Origin: VAZQ01 sp963744275
Lineage (GTDB): Bacteria; Pseudomonadota; Alphaproteobacteria; Rhizobiales; Xanthobacteraceae
DNA: 64,000 nucleotides
Assembly: GCA_963744275.1 (NCBI GenBank)
Contig: CAVUSX010000001.1
Coordinates: forward strand, 1-64,000
Direction of reading: 5' to 3'
The translations under genes were made by a program, and so were the position numbers. Positions within the stretch are counted from its first letter, which is position 1; each line of letters starts with the position of its first letter. Below are positions 1 through 9,501 of the stretch, piece after piece. A model generated the notes under the pieces. The model made no database searches. It was not told the origin of the DNA and saw only the letters and a program-made list of their open reading frames with translations.

Positions 1-479
1 TCCCATTCCTCGGCCTTGAACACCGCCAGGATGGCGGGCAGCGGAATCGAGTTGAGATAGTCGCCGAAACGAACCGAGGTGATGCGATCGAGCGAGACCT
101 CCACGTTGTGCGGAGGATGGAGGTCTGCCGCAGCGACGTCGTCATCAGCCGGACCGGCCGGTCGAAGACGATCTCCAGCATCGGCAACCGCTCATAGGAG
201 ACCATCGCCAAATCGATGATCACCCGGATGCCGGAGTTGTCGTTGAGCGAGATGTCCGCGAGGCTGAAGCCCAGGAGCCCGTCGATCTCCTCCTGGTTGA
301 GGATGCGCTCGGGGGCGCCGCGGGCGGCCTGCATGAACTGGGCTCCGTCATCGGCGTCGGCCCCACGGGCGGCGCCGCCGCCCTCCGCCTGTTTGGCCTT
401 GGCGGCGTCGGCCTCCAGCGCCAGGCCCCATTCGGCCGCGGGCCAAGTCTTGATCGACTGGGGCGTTGGTATCGCTCAC
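1..479 (-). CDS. fliM: Flagellar motor switch protein FliM, N-terminal part, frameshifted
   Basis: FliM is the C-ring switch protein that binds phosphorylated CheY and sets rotation direction. The reverse strand encodes the FliM N-terminal CheY-binding peptide (ILNQEEIDGLLGF) followed by a FliM-like segment (VIIDLAMVSYERLPMLEIVF) and then VSLDRITSVRFGDYLNSIPL. These pieces lie in different frames, so at least two single-base indels are present: one just after the start near 430-445 and one near 115-125. The proposed start is a GTG at 479 that overlaps the fliL stop (GTGA), which implies translational coupling. The C-terminal half lies beyond the left edge. Identity is secure; whether the gene is functional cannot be judged from this sequence. 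Confidence 0.85.
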
Positions 480-1011
480 TGGACCACGATCTCCTTGAAC
501 AGAACCGCGGTAAATCGGCTGGGCGCCGGAACCGCGGTCTTCGACCCGCCGGGTGAGCTCCTCCTTGAGGCGGTAGAGCCCGGCCGAGCCGTCGAGGATC
601 GTCAGCCACAATTCCCGCAGATAGGTCTGGAAGGCGTCCATCACGCGCGGCATCGTGGCTTCGATCTGCGGGCTGAGCGCCGCGTCGGGAATCTCGAGCA
701 CGACCTTGACCTTGAGATATTGGGTGCGATCCGAGCCCGCCGTGGAAAGATTGACCAGCACTTCCGGCACGTCGACGAAGGCGGGGGGCTTGGTCGGGCG
801 GCTACGGCGGCGCCGTCCTTGCCGCCGGCGAGCATGAGATAGGCCCCGGTGCCGCCGCCGCCGAGCACGCCGGCGACGCCAGCGACCGCCATGATGATCA
901 GCTTGAGCGGCAGCTTTCGTTTCGACGGGGTGGCCTGCTCCCCGTCCGCGCCGGCCTCAGCGTCGTCGGCGTCGGCCTTTCGCGATCCACCTTCTTGGGC
1001 TTCGATGCCAT
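476..1011 (-). CDS. fliL: Flagellar basal body protein FliL, frameshifted
   Basis: FliL is a single-pass inner-membrane protein that surrounds the stators and supports motor torque. The reading starts at ATG 1011 (MASKPKKVDRE), has a charged cytoplasmic stretch, one membrane segment (LPLKLIIMAVAGVAGVLGGG, about residues 38-58) and the conserved periplasmic domain with VLVNLSTAGSDRTQYLKVKV, ending in the typical tail VLFKEIVVQ. The parts sit in different frames, which requires indels near 985, 785 and 530. The length without them, about 178 residues, is normal for the family. It overlaps fliM by 4 bp, so the two form an operon divergent from flgF. All motifs are conserved across the breaks, which favours sequence error over decay. 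Confidence 0.85.
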
Positions 1012-1344
1012 GGCTTTGTCCTGTCCGCTCGGCAGCGCTGATGGCGAAATGTCTGCCGCGAGCGAACCGCGCCTCTCGTGCGAAACGTAGGTTCGGAATG
1101 GTTAACGGATTATTGCAAGCGGCCCCGAGCTCGGAAAATTTTGCCCAGTCGAGGGCTGCGGCGGAATGAATTTCCCTGCCGCGGGTGCCCGCGATTTTTG
1201 CCAACCCGCTGTTTTCACGGCTATTTCCCGCCTGGCACGGGGCCTGCGAGCAAGACCACAAGGCCACGGCTTAGGAGAGCGGTGGCACGACGCGAAAGCG
1301 GCGCCACCCGGGAGCGCGAGCCGCCTTAGCGGGGGAGCGAGACG
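1012..1344. other. Divergent flagellar intergenic region (fliL / flgF)
   Basis: This 333-bp region separates the divergent fliLM and flgFGAH operons. It holds a sigma-54 type promoter facing flgF at 1233-1247 and a purine-rich Shine-Dalgarno (GGGGGAGCG) just before the flgF ATG. No convincing gene is seen. The opposite-facing fliL promoter could not be identified. Confidence 0.6.
1233..1247 (+). promoter_or_regulatory. Sigma-54 (-24/-12) promoter of the flgF operon
   Basis: The sequence TGGCACG-GGGC-CTGC has the invariant GG and GC dinucleotides exactly 10 bases apart, as in the sigma-54 consensus TGGCACG-N4-TTGC. It lies about 100 bp before the flgF ATG. Caulobacter hook and rod operons use sigma-54 promoters of this type together with FlbD and FliX; fliX is present in this window. 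Confidence 0.65.
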
Positions 1345-2109
1345 ATGGATAATGCTTTACTGGTCGGACTATCGGGGCAGGTCGCGCTCGGCCGAGAGCT
1401 CGAGGTCGTCGCCAACAATATCGCTAACATCAACACCACGGGCTACAAGAGCGACAGCTCGATCTTCGAGAAAGTCCGATGCCGGAGGCGAGCTGCGGCG
1501 AGCTCCCGGCCGGCAGCCATGACGTGGCCTGTGCGGGACCGCACGACCTGGCACAATTTCAGTGCCGGCCCGATCCTGCGAACCGGCGGCCCGCTCGACG
1601 TCGCCATCGACGGCGACGCCTTCCTGGTGGTGCAGACCGCGGGCGGGCAGCGCTACACCCGCAACGGCGGGCTGCAGATCAGCCCCACCGGCGCGCTCGT
1701 CACCAATGCGGGCGATCCAGTCGTGGGCACCAGCGGTCCGATCCAGTTCCAGAACACGGATCACGACATCTCCATCGGCGAGGATGGCACCGTCACGGTC
1801 CGCGAAGGCTCCAGCGGCACCTCCAATTCCGTGCGCGGACAATTGCAGCTCGCCAAATTCGCCGATCCGGCCACTGCCGAAGCAGGGCTCGAGCCTGTTC
1901 GCGGCCATGCCCGGCGCCACGCCGCAACTGGCGCCCGCGGGCGTGCGCGTGGTGCAGGGCTCCATCGAGCAGTCGAACGTGAGCCCGGTCGCCGAGATGG
2001 CCCGCATGGTCGAGATCACCCGCACCTATGAGCAGATCTCCAACATCCTGCAGCTGGAGAACACCGAACGCCCACCGCGCTCGACAAGCTCTCCGCCGTT
2101 CCGGCCTGA
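1345..2109 (+). CDS. flgF: Flagellar basal-body rod protein FlgF, frameshifted
   Basis: FlgF is a proximal rod subunit exported by the flagellar type III system. The N-terminus (MDNALLVGLSGQVALGRELE) carries the rod/hook signature VVANNIANINTTGYKS, and the middle has PLDVAIDGDAFLVVQT. The C-terminus has the conserved coiled segment SPVAEMARMVEITRTYEQIS and ends LDKLSAVPA at 2109. These lie in three frames, so indels are needed near 1470-1530, 1885 and 2070. Reconstructed length is about 254 residues, normal for FlgF. A strong ribosome site precedes the ATG, and a sigma-54 promoter lies 100 bp upstream. It is first in the flgF-flgG-flgA-flgH operon. Confidence 0.9.
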
Positions 2110-2137
2110 GCAAATAAAACAATAAGGAGAGATCATC

Positions 2138-2922
<785 letters not shown>

Positions 2923-2936
2923 GGGGAGCCGCCGCC

Positions 2937-3944
2937 ATGATCCGCCGCATCCTCCTCGCCACGCTCGCCCTCCTCCTGGGACTCGGCGTCCCGTTGGCGC
3001 CGGCCGCGGCCCAGAGCGGCGCCGTCGAGCTGTCCGACGCCCCCTCCCTCAAGGCCGCCGCCACCGTGACCGGCGATATCGTGCGCATCGGCGATCTGAT
3101 CGAGAATGCCGGCGCGGTCGCCGACGTGCCGATCTTCCGCGCGCCCGATCTCGGCCAGACCGGCAGCGTGCCGGTGGCGAGCGTGCTGGCGGCGATTCAG
3201 GGCCACCATCTCGTCGGCCTCGACAGCCGCGGGCTTTCCGAGGTCGCGGTGACGCGCGCCGCGCGCGCCATCACCGCCAAGGAGGTCGAGGCGCGCATCC
3301 TGCTCGCGCTCGCCGGCAAATACGGCCTGCCGGATTCCAGCAACCTCGCGGTCGTCCTCGACAATGAGGTGCGCACATTGCTGGTCGAGGCGAGCGCGAC
3401 CAGCGAGCTCGCGGTGGCCCACCTCAGCTACGAGCCACGCACGACCCGCTTCGACGTCGCCTTCGAGCTGCCGGGCAGCCTGGTCGCGCGCCGCCTGCCG
3501 CTGCGCTTCACCGGCTCGTTGACCGAGACCTTCGAGACGGTGGTGCCGACGCACGAGATCGCGCAGGGCCAGGTGCTCAACGCCTCTGATCTGGCCATCG
3601 AGCGCCGGCCGAAGGCCGCCCTCTCGACCAGCACGCTGACCACGGTCGAGCAGGCGCAGGGCCTCTCCACCAAGCACGCCCTGCGCGCCGGCCAGGTCAT
3701 CCATCAGGCCGACGTGGCGAGACCCGAATTGGTCGGGCGCGGCGAGACCGTCACCATCGTGTTCCAGGTGCCCGGCATCACGCTCACGATCATCGGCAAG
3801 GCGAACGAGCCAGGCGCGCTCGGCGACGTCATCAGCGTGCTCAACGTGCAGTCCAAGCACACGATCCAGGCCACCGTCATCGGCGCCGGCCGGGTCAGCG
3901 TCAACGCGCCGCCCGCGCGCCTCGCCGCCAACACCACACCTTGA
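2937..3944 (+). CDS. flgA: Flagella basal body P-ring formation protein FlgA
   Basis: FlgA is a periplasmic chaperone that helps FlgI assemble the P-ring. The 335-residue ORF is intact, with a Sec signal peptide (hydrophobic residues 6-26, cleavage after AAAQ) and a C-terminal SAF-type domain beginning around residue 200 (VVPTHEIAQGQVLNASDLAI) and ending near VSVNAP. The ATG follows the Shine-Dalgarno GGGGAGCC, 14 bp after the flgG stop, so it is co-transcribed. The product is exported through Sec, not through the flagellar apparatus, and its client FlgI is encoded at 18.1 kb. Confidence 0.93.
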   Translation: MIRRILLATLALLLGLGVPLAPAAAQSGAVELSDAPSLKAAATVTGDIVRIGDLIENAGAVADVPIFRAPDLGQTGSVPVASVLAAIQGHHLVGLDSRGLSEVAVTRAARAITAKEVEARILLALAGKYGLPDSSNLAVVLDNEVRTLLVEASATSELAVAHLSYEPRTTRFDVAFELPGSLVARRLPLRFTGSLTETFETVVPTHEIAQGQVLNASDLAIERRPKAALSTSTLTTVEQAQGLSTKHALRAGQVIHQADVARPELVGRGETVTIVFQVPGITLTIIGKANEPGALGDVISVLNVQSKHTIQATVIGAGRVSVNAPPARLAANTTP

Positions 3945-3984
3945 ATTTCCACAACCCCGAAAGCGGCACCGCCAAGTGAGTGAC

Positions 3985-4743
3985 ATGTCCAAGGTCAACC
4001 GGGTTTCCCAGCTTCTCGCCGCCGGCTCGCTCATCGTGCTCGCCTTGTGCACGGGCGGCTGCTCCTCGCTCGACCGGGTCCGGAACCTGGGCGAGCAACC
4101 GCCGCTCGCGGCGATCGAGAACCCGACCGAGAAGGCCGGCTACCAGCCCGTCCACATGCCGATGCCGGAACCGACGGCCGCGGTCTACAACGAGAACTCG
4201 CTGTGGCGCTCCGGCTCGCGCGAATTCTTCAAGGACCAGCGCGCCCATCAGGTGGGCGACATCCTGACCGTGATCGTGAACATCACCGACACCGCCAAGA
4301 CCGCCAACGAGACCCAGCGCAGCCGCTCCAACACCGAGGATTCCGGCATCACGGATTTCATCGGCTCCAAGACCATCAAGAATCCGGCCTCCGCGATTCT
4401 GCCGGGGAAAATCCTCACCGCGGATTCCAACGCCTCGAGCGACGGCAAGGGCTCGATCAACCGCCAAGAGGCGGTGCAGACCAACGTCGCCGCCGTGGTG
4501 ACGCAGGTATTGCCCAACGGCAATCTCGTGGTCGAAGGCAAGCAGGAGCTGCGGGTCAATTTCGAGATCCGCGAGCTGATCGTCGCCGGCATCGTGCGGC
4601 CGGAAGACATCCAGAGCGACAACACCATCGATTCGACCAAGATCGCGGAAGCCCGCATCGCCTATGGGGGACGCGGCCAGATCACCGACGTGCAGCAGGC
4701 GCGCTACGGCCAACAGGCGCTCGATATCCTGCTGCCCTTCTGA
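3985..4743 (+). CDS. flgH: Flagellar L-ring lipoprotein FlgH
   Basis: FlgH builds the outer-membrane L-ring bushing. The protein has a lipoprotein signal peptide with lipobox LCTGGC (cysteine about residue 26 from the ATG). The family core SLWRSGSREFFKDQRAHQVG is followed by DILTVIVNITDTA. The C-terminus GRGQITDVQQARYGQQALDI is typical. The ATG at 3985 is chosen; an in-frame GTG at 3976 would add three residues. The ORF is intact and about 252 residues long. It is the last gene of the flgFGAH operon and lies 40 bp after flgA. Confidence 0.93.
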   Translation: MSKVNRVSQLLAAGSLIVLALCTGGCSSLDRVRNLGEQPPLAAIENPTEKAGYQPVHMPMPEPTAAVYNENSLWRSGSREFFKDQRAHQVGDILTVIVNITDTAKTANETQRSRSNTEDSGITDFIGSKTIKNPASAILPGKILTADSNASSDGKGSINRQEAVQTNVAAVVTQVLPNGNLVVEGKQELRVNFEIRELIVAGIVRPEDIQSDNTIDSTKIAEARIAYGGRGQITDVQQARYGQQALDILLPF

Positions 4744-4929
4744 ATGCCCGGGGGCACGACCTCCCCGCCGCTTGCAGCGCGCGAGCAAGCGGCGACACGA
4801 CGCGGCCTCCGGCGCTCCCCGCCGGGGGCCGCGGTCGTTTTGGGGGAAGTCTTGCGCGCCGGAGGACCCGCGGGGCAAAACCGGACACGGATTTCATCGG
4901 CGTAAAGGACGCGGCGGCGCCCCCGGCCG

Positions 4930-5769
4930 TCATTCCTTCGGCGGCAGCGTCCGCAGCCAGGCGACCACGTCGTCGAGATCGCTGCCGGTCATCTTGGCGT
5001 AGAAGCCGAACCCCATCGGCGGCTTGAGCCTGCTGCCGTCCTTGTCGAGACCCTGCGTTATCGCGCGCTTGATCTCGGCGTCGGTCCAATTGCCGAGCCC
5101 GGCGCTCTTGCTGGACGTCAAGTTCCGCGAGATCGAGACGCCCCATGGACCCTTGAACTCGCGGCCGCCCTTGCCGAGCAGGCTGAAGTCATGACGCCCA
5201 CCGGTCTCCGGCGTGTGACATTCCATGCAATGGGCGATGGTCGCAAGATAAAATCCGTGCTTGACCTTGTCACCAAAGTCCGCCTCCGACATCGGCTGGC
5301 CGGCCCCCGGGACATCCTCGCGCGCGACCACCTCTCTATACAGCGGCGCCGCGACCCGGTTGCTGACCGGCTGGACGCTCTTGAGGTAGGCCGCGATGCC
5401 GTCGATATCGCGCGCGGTGAGCACCCGGTAGAAAGCCGTCGGCATAGCCGGCGCCAGCGGCACGCCGTTCGGCCGCACGCCGGTCGCCAACGTCTTCTTG
5501 ATGTCGTCCGCGCTCCACTTGCCGATACCGGTCTCCGGATCGGGCGTGATATTGGCGGCCGTCACCTCGAAGGCCGGGTCGTTGAAGCGCAACCCGCCCG
5601 ACAAAGCACGGTCGAATTGCGGCCCGTTCGGCCCGATCGGGGTGTGGCAGTTGTGGCAGGTCATCAGTGAATTGACGAGATAGCTTCCGCGCTCCACCGG
5701 CGATTGCGAGAAGGCGGCGGACGTCGAGGCTGCCAGTACGGCGAGCATTGGCGCGAAAGCACGAATCAT
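4930..5769 (-). CDS. Periplasmic dihaem cytochrome c
   Basis: This is an electron-transfer protein with two class I cytochrome c domains. It has a signal peptide (MIRAFAPMLAVLAASTSAAF) and two haem-binding CXXCH sites, CHNCH at about residue 40 and CMECH at about residue 180, each followed by a typical domain ending (KWSADDIKKTLATG; NWTDAEIKRAITQG). The start is ATG 5769 because GGAGG lies five bases upstream; longer in-frame starts have no ribosome site. The architecture resembles cytochrome subunits of membrane-bound alcohol/aldehyde dehydrogenases, but those usually have three haems and no dehydrogenase is adjacent. It lies between flagellar genes and a TPR gene on the opposite strand, so its partner is unknown. 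Confidence 0.8.
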   Translation of the reverse strand: MIRAFAPMLAVLAASTSAAFSQSPVERGSYLVNSLMTCHNCHTPIGPNGPQFDRALSGGLRFNDPAFEVTAANITPDPETGIGKWSADDIKKTLATGVRPNGVPLAPAMPTAFYRVLTARDIDGIAAYLKSVQPVSNRVAAPLYREVVAREDVPGAGQPMSEADFGDKVKHGFYLATIAHCMECHTPETGGRHDFSLLGKGGREFKGPWGVSISRNLTSSKSAGLGNWTDAEIKRAITQGLDKDGSRLKPPMGFGFYAKMTGSDLDDVVAWLRTLPPKE

Positions 5770-5934
5770 CGAATCCTCCATTTTCGCGGCGTGAGATATC
5801 AGCACGCTCGCAGGCGTGCGAGGGATTAAAGCGACGGACAGGTCCGTATCCACCGGGCAAACGCGAGCAAGCGGCAAGACGGGCTCCGGCGCTCAAACCG
5901 CGATGCTAACGGCGCGACGCTACGGGAATCCGGA

Positions 5935-7548
5935 TCACGCCGATCTTTGGCGCGCCACCGCCGCTGATGCGGCGCGGCCGTCGCGCAAGCCCATCAGCTC
6001 CTGGCCAAGCAAATCGACCGCCCTGCCCCAGTCGTCGAAGGCGTGCTGCCGGAACAGCCGCGCGGTCGGATACCAGGGGCTGTCGGCGCGCTCGCGCAGC
6101 CAACGAAAATCGGCGCCGAACGGCAGCAGCAGAAAGAGCGGCTTGCCCATCGCGCCGGCCAGGTGGGCGACCGCCGTATCCACCGCGATCACCGCATCGA
6201 GGCGCGCGATTGCGGCCGCGGTCTCGGCAAAGTCCCGGAACGGACCGCCGGAGCGCAGCCGTGGAACGCTGCGCAGGACTTGCGCGTCCTGCGCACAGAT
6301 CTCCTGCTGCAGGCCGACGAAGCGCAGGTCCGGCAGCGCGAGCAGCGGCCGCAGCGTCTCGAGCCGCAGCGAGCGATTGGCGTCGTTCTTGTGCAGTCGG
6401 TCGCCGGCCCAAACCAGGCCCACCAAAGGCTGCGGGCCTTCCGGCCGCTCCTGCCCCGCGGCACCATCCCGGGCCGGCGGCACGATGTAGGGCACGTCCG
6501 CCGGGATCGTGGACAGCTGCGTGCGGAATGCCAGCGGCAGGCTCATCAGCGGACACTGCACATCGAACGCCGGCAAAGGCCGGCCGTGCGCGATGACCTC
6601 GATGCCCTCGATGCCTTCGAGGCCCGCCAGCAGGCGGACGAGCTCGGGCTGCACCTCCAGGATGACCCGCGCCCCCAGCGCAGCGACGCGCGGCGCGTAG
6701 CGCACGAACTGGAGGGTGTCGCCATAGCCCTGCTCGGCATAGAGGAGGATGGTCTTGCCGGCGAGCGGCCGGTCGCCGAGCCATAAAGGACGCGTGAAGT
6801 TGCGACGGTGCGGCGCCAAGGCCGCCGTCTCCCAGCGCGACTCGTAGGCGCTCCAGCCGGCGGCGAAATCGCCCAGCGTCAGCTTGACCAGGCTCTCCAC
6901 GAAGCGCGCCTCGGCAAAATCCGGATTGCCGACCCGGGCGCGGGCGAGGCCCAGCAAGGCCTCGTGCGGCCGATCGAGCCGGCGCAACGCGATCGCCTGA
7001 TTGGTGAGCAGCCGGGCATGCTTGGGGGCAAACCGCAATCCGGCATCGTAGCTGGCGATCGCCTCACCGGGACGATTGAGCGCCAAAAGGGCATTGCCGC
7101 GATTGCCGAGCGCATCGATGTGGTCGGGAGCAAGCGCGATGGCGCGCTCGAAGCTCGCCAGCGCCTCGTGGGTGCGGCCCAGCCGCAGCAGCGCCACGCC
7201 ACGCCCGTTGAGCGCATCCGGATCGTCCGGCGCGATGGCGTGGGCGGCATCGTAGCCCGCCAAGGCGTCCTCGAAGCCGCCCATGGCGAGGCAGACGAGG
7301 CCCAAATCGGCGTGTGCGTCCGCGCGGGCGCCATCGATCCGCAAGGCGGCGCGCAACAGCCCGGCGGCGGCATCGTGCCGGCCGCGCTGATGGTTGAGCA
7401 TGGCGAGGAGATGCAGCGCGTCGAAATGGGCCGGGTTGCGCCGCAGAATATCGGCATAAAGCCGTTCGGCCTGGTCGAGCTCGCCGCGCTCGTGGGTGCT
7501 GCGGGCGCGCCGGAACGCGGGTGACAAGCTCGATCGCGGCTGCGGCAT
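5935..7548 (-). CDS. TPR protein with GT9-like glycosyltransferase domain
   Basis: A predicted soluble glycosyltransferase with an N-terminal tetratricopeptide array (about six repeats, residues 10-220; for example NRGNALLALNRPGEAIASYD) and a C-terminal heptosyltransferase/GT9-like domain. The domain shows the glycine-rich EQGYGDTLQFVRYAP motif, PLMSLPLAF, the VGLVWAG strand and the nucleotide-sugar motif AVDTAVAHLAGAMGKP. The ORF is intact at 537 residues from ATG 7548; a GTG at 7590 would add 14 residues. The same domain plan is used three more times at 25-31 kb next to flagellins, and by the Caulobacter flagellin glycosyltransferase FlmG. The substrate here is inferred, not shown. Confidence 0.8.
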   Translation of the reverse strand: MPQPRSSLSPAFRRARSTHERGELDQAERLYADILRRNPAHFDALHLLAMLNHQRGRHDAAAGLLRAALRIDGARADAHADLGLVCLAMGGFEDALAGYDAAHAIAPDDPDALNGRGVALLRLGRTHEALASFERAIALAPDHIDALGNRGNALLALNRPGEAIASYDAGLRFAPKHARLLTNQAIALRRLDRPHEALLGLARARVGNPDFAEARFVESLVKLTLGDFAAGWSAYESRWETAALAPHRRNFTRPLWLGDRPLAGKTILLYAEQGYGDTLQFVRYAPRVAALGARVILEVQPELVRLLAGLEGIEGIEVIAHGRPLPAFDVQCPLMSLPLAFRTQLSTIPADVPYIVPPARDGAAGQERPEGPQPLVGLVWAGDRLHKNDANRSLRLETLRPLLALPDLRFVGLQQEICAQDAQVLRSVPRLRSGGPFRDFAETAAAIARLDAVIAVDTAVAHLAGAMGKPLFLLLPFGADFRWLRERADSPWYPTARLFRQHAFDDWGRAVDLLGQELMGLRDGRAASAAVARQRSA

Positions 7549-7762
7549 CCGCTGGCTCACTGTCAAAGTGCGCGAGCTAAGGCCGCCCACGCGGCGTTTC
7601 CTAACGATCGGTAAACAAGCGTGGTAAACGAATGGTTAAGCCGGGGGCGGGAGGCTGGATTGTGCTTAAACGCGTTGAGCAGGGCCGAAATCCCATTTAG
7701 CTGAGGGCTGGACACGGGTTCGACCCTGTTCGGGTAACGGGCCGCGACGGGGGAGAAGCGTC

Positions 7763-9358
7763 TTGAGGAAACGAAGTCAGGTCATCATCGTGGGCGGCGG
7801 CCCGGTCGGGGTGGGGCTCGCGGTCGATCTCGGGCTGCGCGGCATATCCTGCGCGCTGGTGGAGCGCCGCGTCGGAATGCACAAAATTCCCAAAGGCCAG
7901 AACCTGGCGCAACGCACGCTCGAGCGCTTCTATTTCTGGGGCTGCGTCGAGGAGTTGCGCGCCCAACGCCTGCTGCCGCCGGAGGTCCCGGCGAGCGGCG
8001 TGACCGCCTACAAGAGCCTGATGAGCGATTATTGGCACATCTTCACGGGTCGCGAGACCGTCAATGAATTCTATTTTCAAAGAAACGACCGCATGCCGCA
8101 GTATCTGCTCGAGAATGTGCTGCGCCGGAAGCTGGCGAGCCTGCCGCTGGTCGAGGCCCATTTCGGATGGGCGGCGCAGTCGGTCGAGCAGGATCAGGCG
8201 GGCGTGCGGGTCAGGGTCGGGCACGAGGCCGGCGACGGCGCCCATGCGGTACTCGAAGGCGACTATGTGGTCGGCTGCGACGGCGGTCATTCGATCGTTC
8301 GGGAGCAGGCCGGGATCGAGCGCGAGGGCGCCGATTTCGAGCAGGTCATGATGCTCGCCGTGTTCCGCTCCCGCGAGCTGAGCCAGGGCCTGCTGCAGCG
8401 GTTTCCGATGCAATCGACCTACCGGGTGCTGCATCCGGACCTCAACGGCTATTGGCAATTCTTCGGCCGCATCGATCCGGAAGAAGGCTGGTTCTTCCAT
8501 GCCCCGGTGCCCAACGACACCACCCGGGAGAATTTCGACTTCACCGGCCTCCTCCACAAGGTCGCGGGCTTCGAGTTCGCCTGCGCATTCGATCACGTCG
8601 GCTTCTGGGATCTGCGCGTGGCGGTGGCGGAGCGCTATCGGGCGGGCCGGATCTTCATCGCCGGCGACGCCGCCCATTCGCATCCGCCCTATGGCGGCTT
8701 TGGGCTGAACAACGGCCTGGAGGATGTCGCCGATCTGGGCTGGAAGCTGGCCGCGCGGCTGCAGGGCTGGGGCGGCGAGGATCTGCTCAACTCCTATGAC
8801 GCGGAGCGCCGCCCGGTCTTCAAGCAGATCGGCGACGAGTTCATCGCCGCCCGCATGGCATGGGAGGGCGAGCTCATCAACCGCCATGATCCGGATCGCG
8901 AGCCGCAAGCCTTCCGGCAAGCCTGGGCCGAGCTCAAGACCGGCAGCGGCCCCATCATCGCCAATTACGAGCCGAACTATGAGGGCTCGCCGGTATTGTT
9001 TGGTCCCCCGGGCGGCGTGAGCCGAGCGCGCGGCGACTATATGGTTCGCGCCCGCGCCGGCCATCATCTGGCGCCCCGCATGCTGACCAGCGGCCGCAAT
9101 GTGTTCGAGGAATTGGGCGACGGATTTGCGTTGCTGGCCTTCGGGGTGGAGGACGCGGCGGTGGCGCCGTTCGAGGAATCGGCACGGGCGCGTCATATTC
9201 CGCTGAAAATCATCCGCGACACCCATGCGGGCGGCCGCGAGGACTACGAAGCGCGGCTGGTGCTGGTTCGTCCCGACCAATACGTCGCCTGGATCGGCGA
9301 CGCCACGCCCGCCGACGCGGATGCCGTCATGCGCAAGGTCACCGGGCAGGCGAGCTGA
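7763..9358 (+). CDS. FAD-dependent aromatic-ring monooxygenase (PheA/TfdB type)
   Basis: A class A flavoprotein monooxygenase that probably hydroxylates an aromatic or related substrate using NAD(P)H and oxygen. All three family fingerprints are visible: the dinucleotide-binding VGGGPVGVGLAVDLG near residue 12, the DG motif VVGCDGGHS near residue 172, and the GD motif IFIAGDAAHSHPPYGG near residue 302 for the FAD ribityl. The 531-residue ORF is intact. It starts at a TTG (7763) that is well placed 7 bases after GGGGGAG; no better ATG is available. The C-terminal thioredoxin-like part is present. No neighbouring pathway genes identify the substrate. Confidence 0.85.
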   Translation: MRKRSQVIIVGGGPVGVGLAVDLGLRGISCALVERRVGMHKIPKGQNLAQRTLERFYFWGCVEELRAQRLLPPEVPASGVTAYKSLMSDYWHIFTGRETVNEFYFQRNDRMPQYLLENVLRRKLASLPLVEAHFGWAAQSVEQDQAGVRVRVGHEAGDGAHAVLEGDYVVGCDGGHSIVREQAGIEREGADFEQVMMLAVFRSRELSQGLLQRFPMQSTYRVLHPDLNGYWQFFGRIDPEEGWFFHAPVPNDTTRENFDFTGLLHKVAGFEFACAFDHVGFWDLRVAVAERYRAGRIFIAGDAAHSHPPYGGFGLNNGLEDVADLGWKLAARLQGWGGEDLLNSYDAERRPVFKQIGDEFIAARMAWEGELINRHDPDREPQAFRQAWAELKTGSGPIIANYEPNYEGSPVLFGPPGGVSRARGDYMVRARAGHHLAPRMLTSGRNVFEELGDGFALLAFGVEDAAVAPFEESARARHIPLKIIRDTHAGGREDYEARLVLVRPDQYVAWIGDATPADADAVMRKVTGQAS

Positions 9359-9501
9359 TGGAGCCCCGGTTCTCGCGGTGGAAACGTTGCCTCCGATGTT
9401 GAATTGTGCAGTCATGGTCGCGGCCGATTTTCACGTTAGTCCCGACCCCTGCTTCCCTTGTGTGAAGAACAAGATGGATCGCGCTCAGGAGGCCCTCGGG
9501 C

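Noticed and set aside
7697..9415. 572-codon minus-strand ORF opposite the FAD monooxygenase
   Set aside because: It has no recognisable domain and is fully antisense to a gene with all three flavoprotein motifs; GC-rich third positions keep the frame open.
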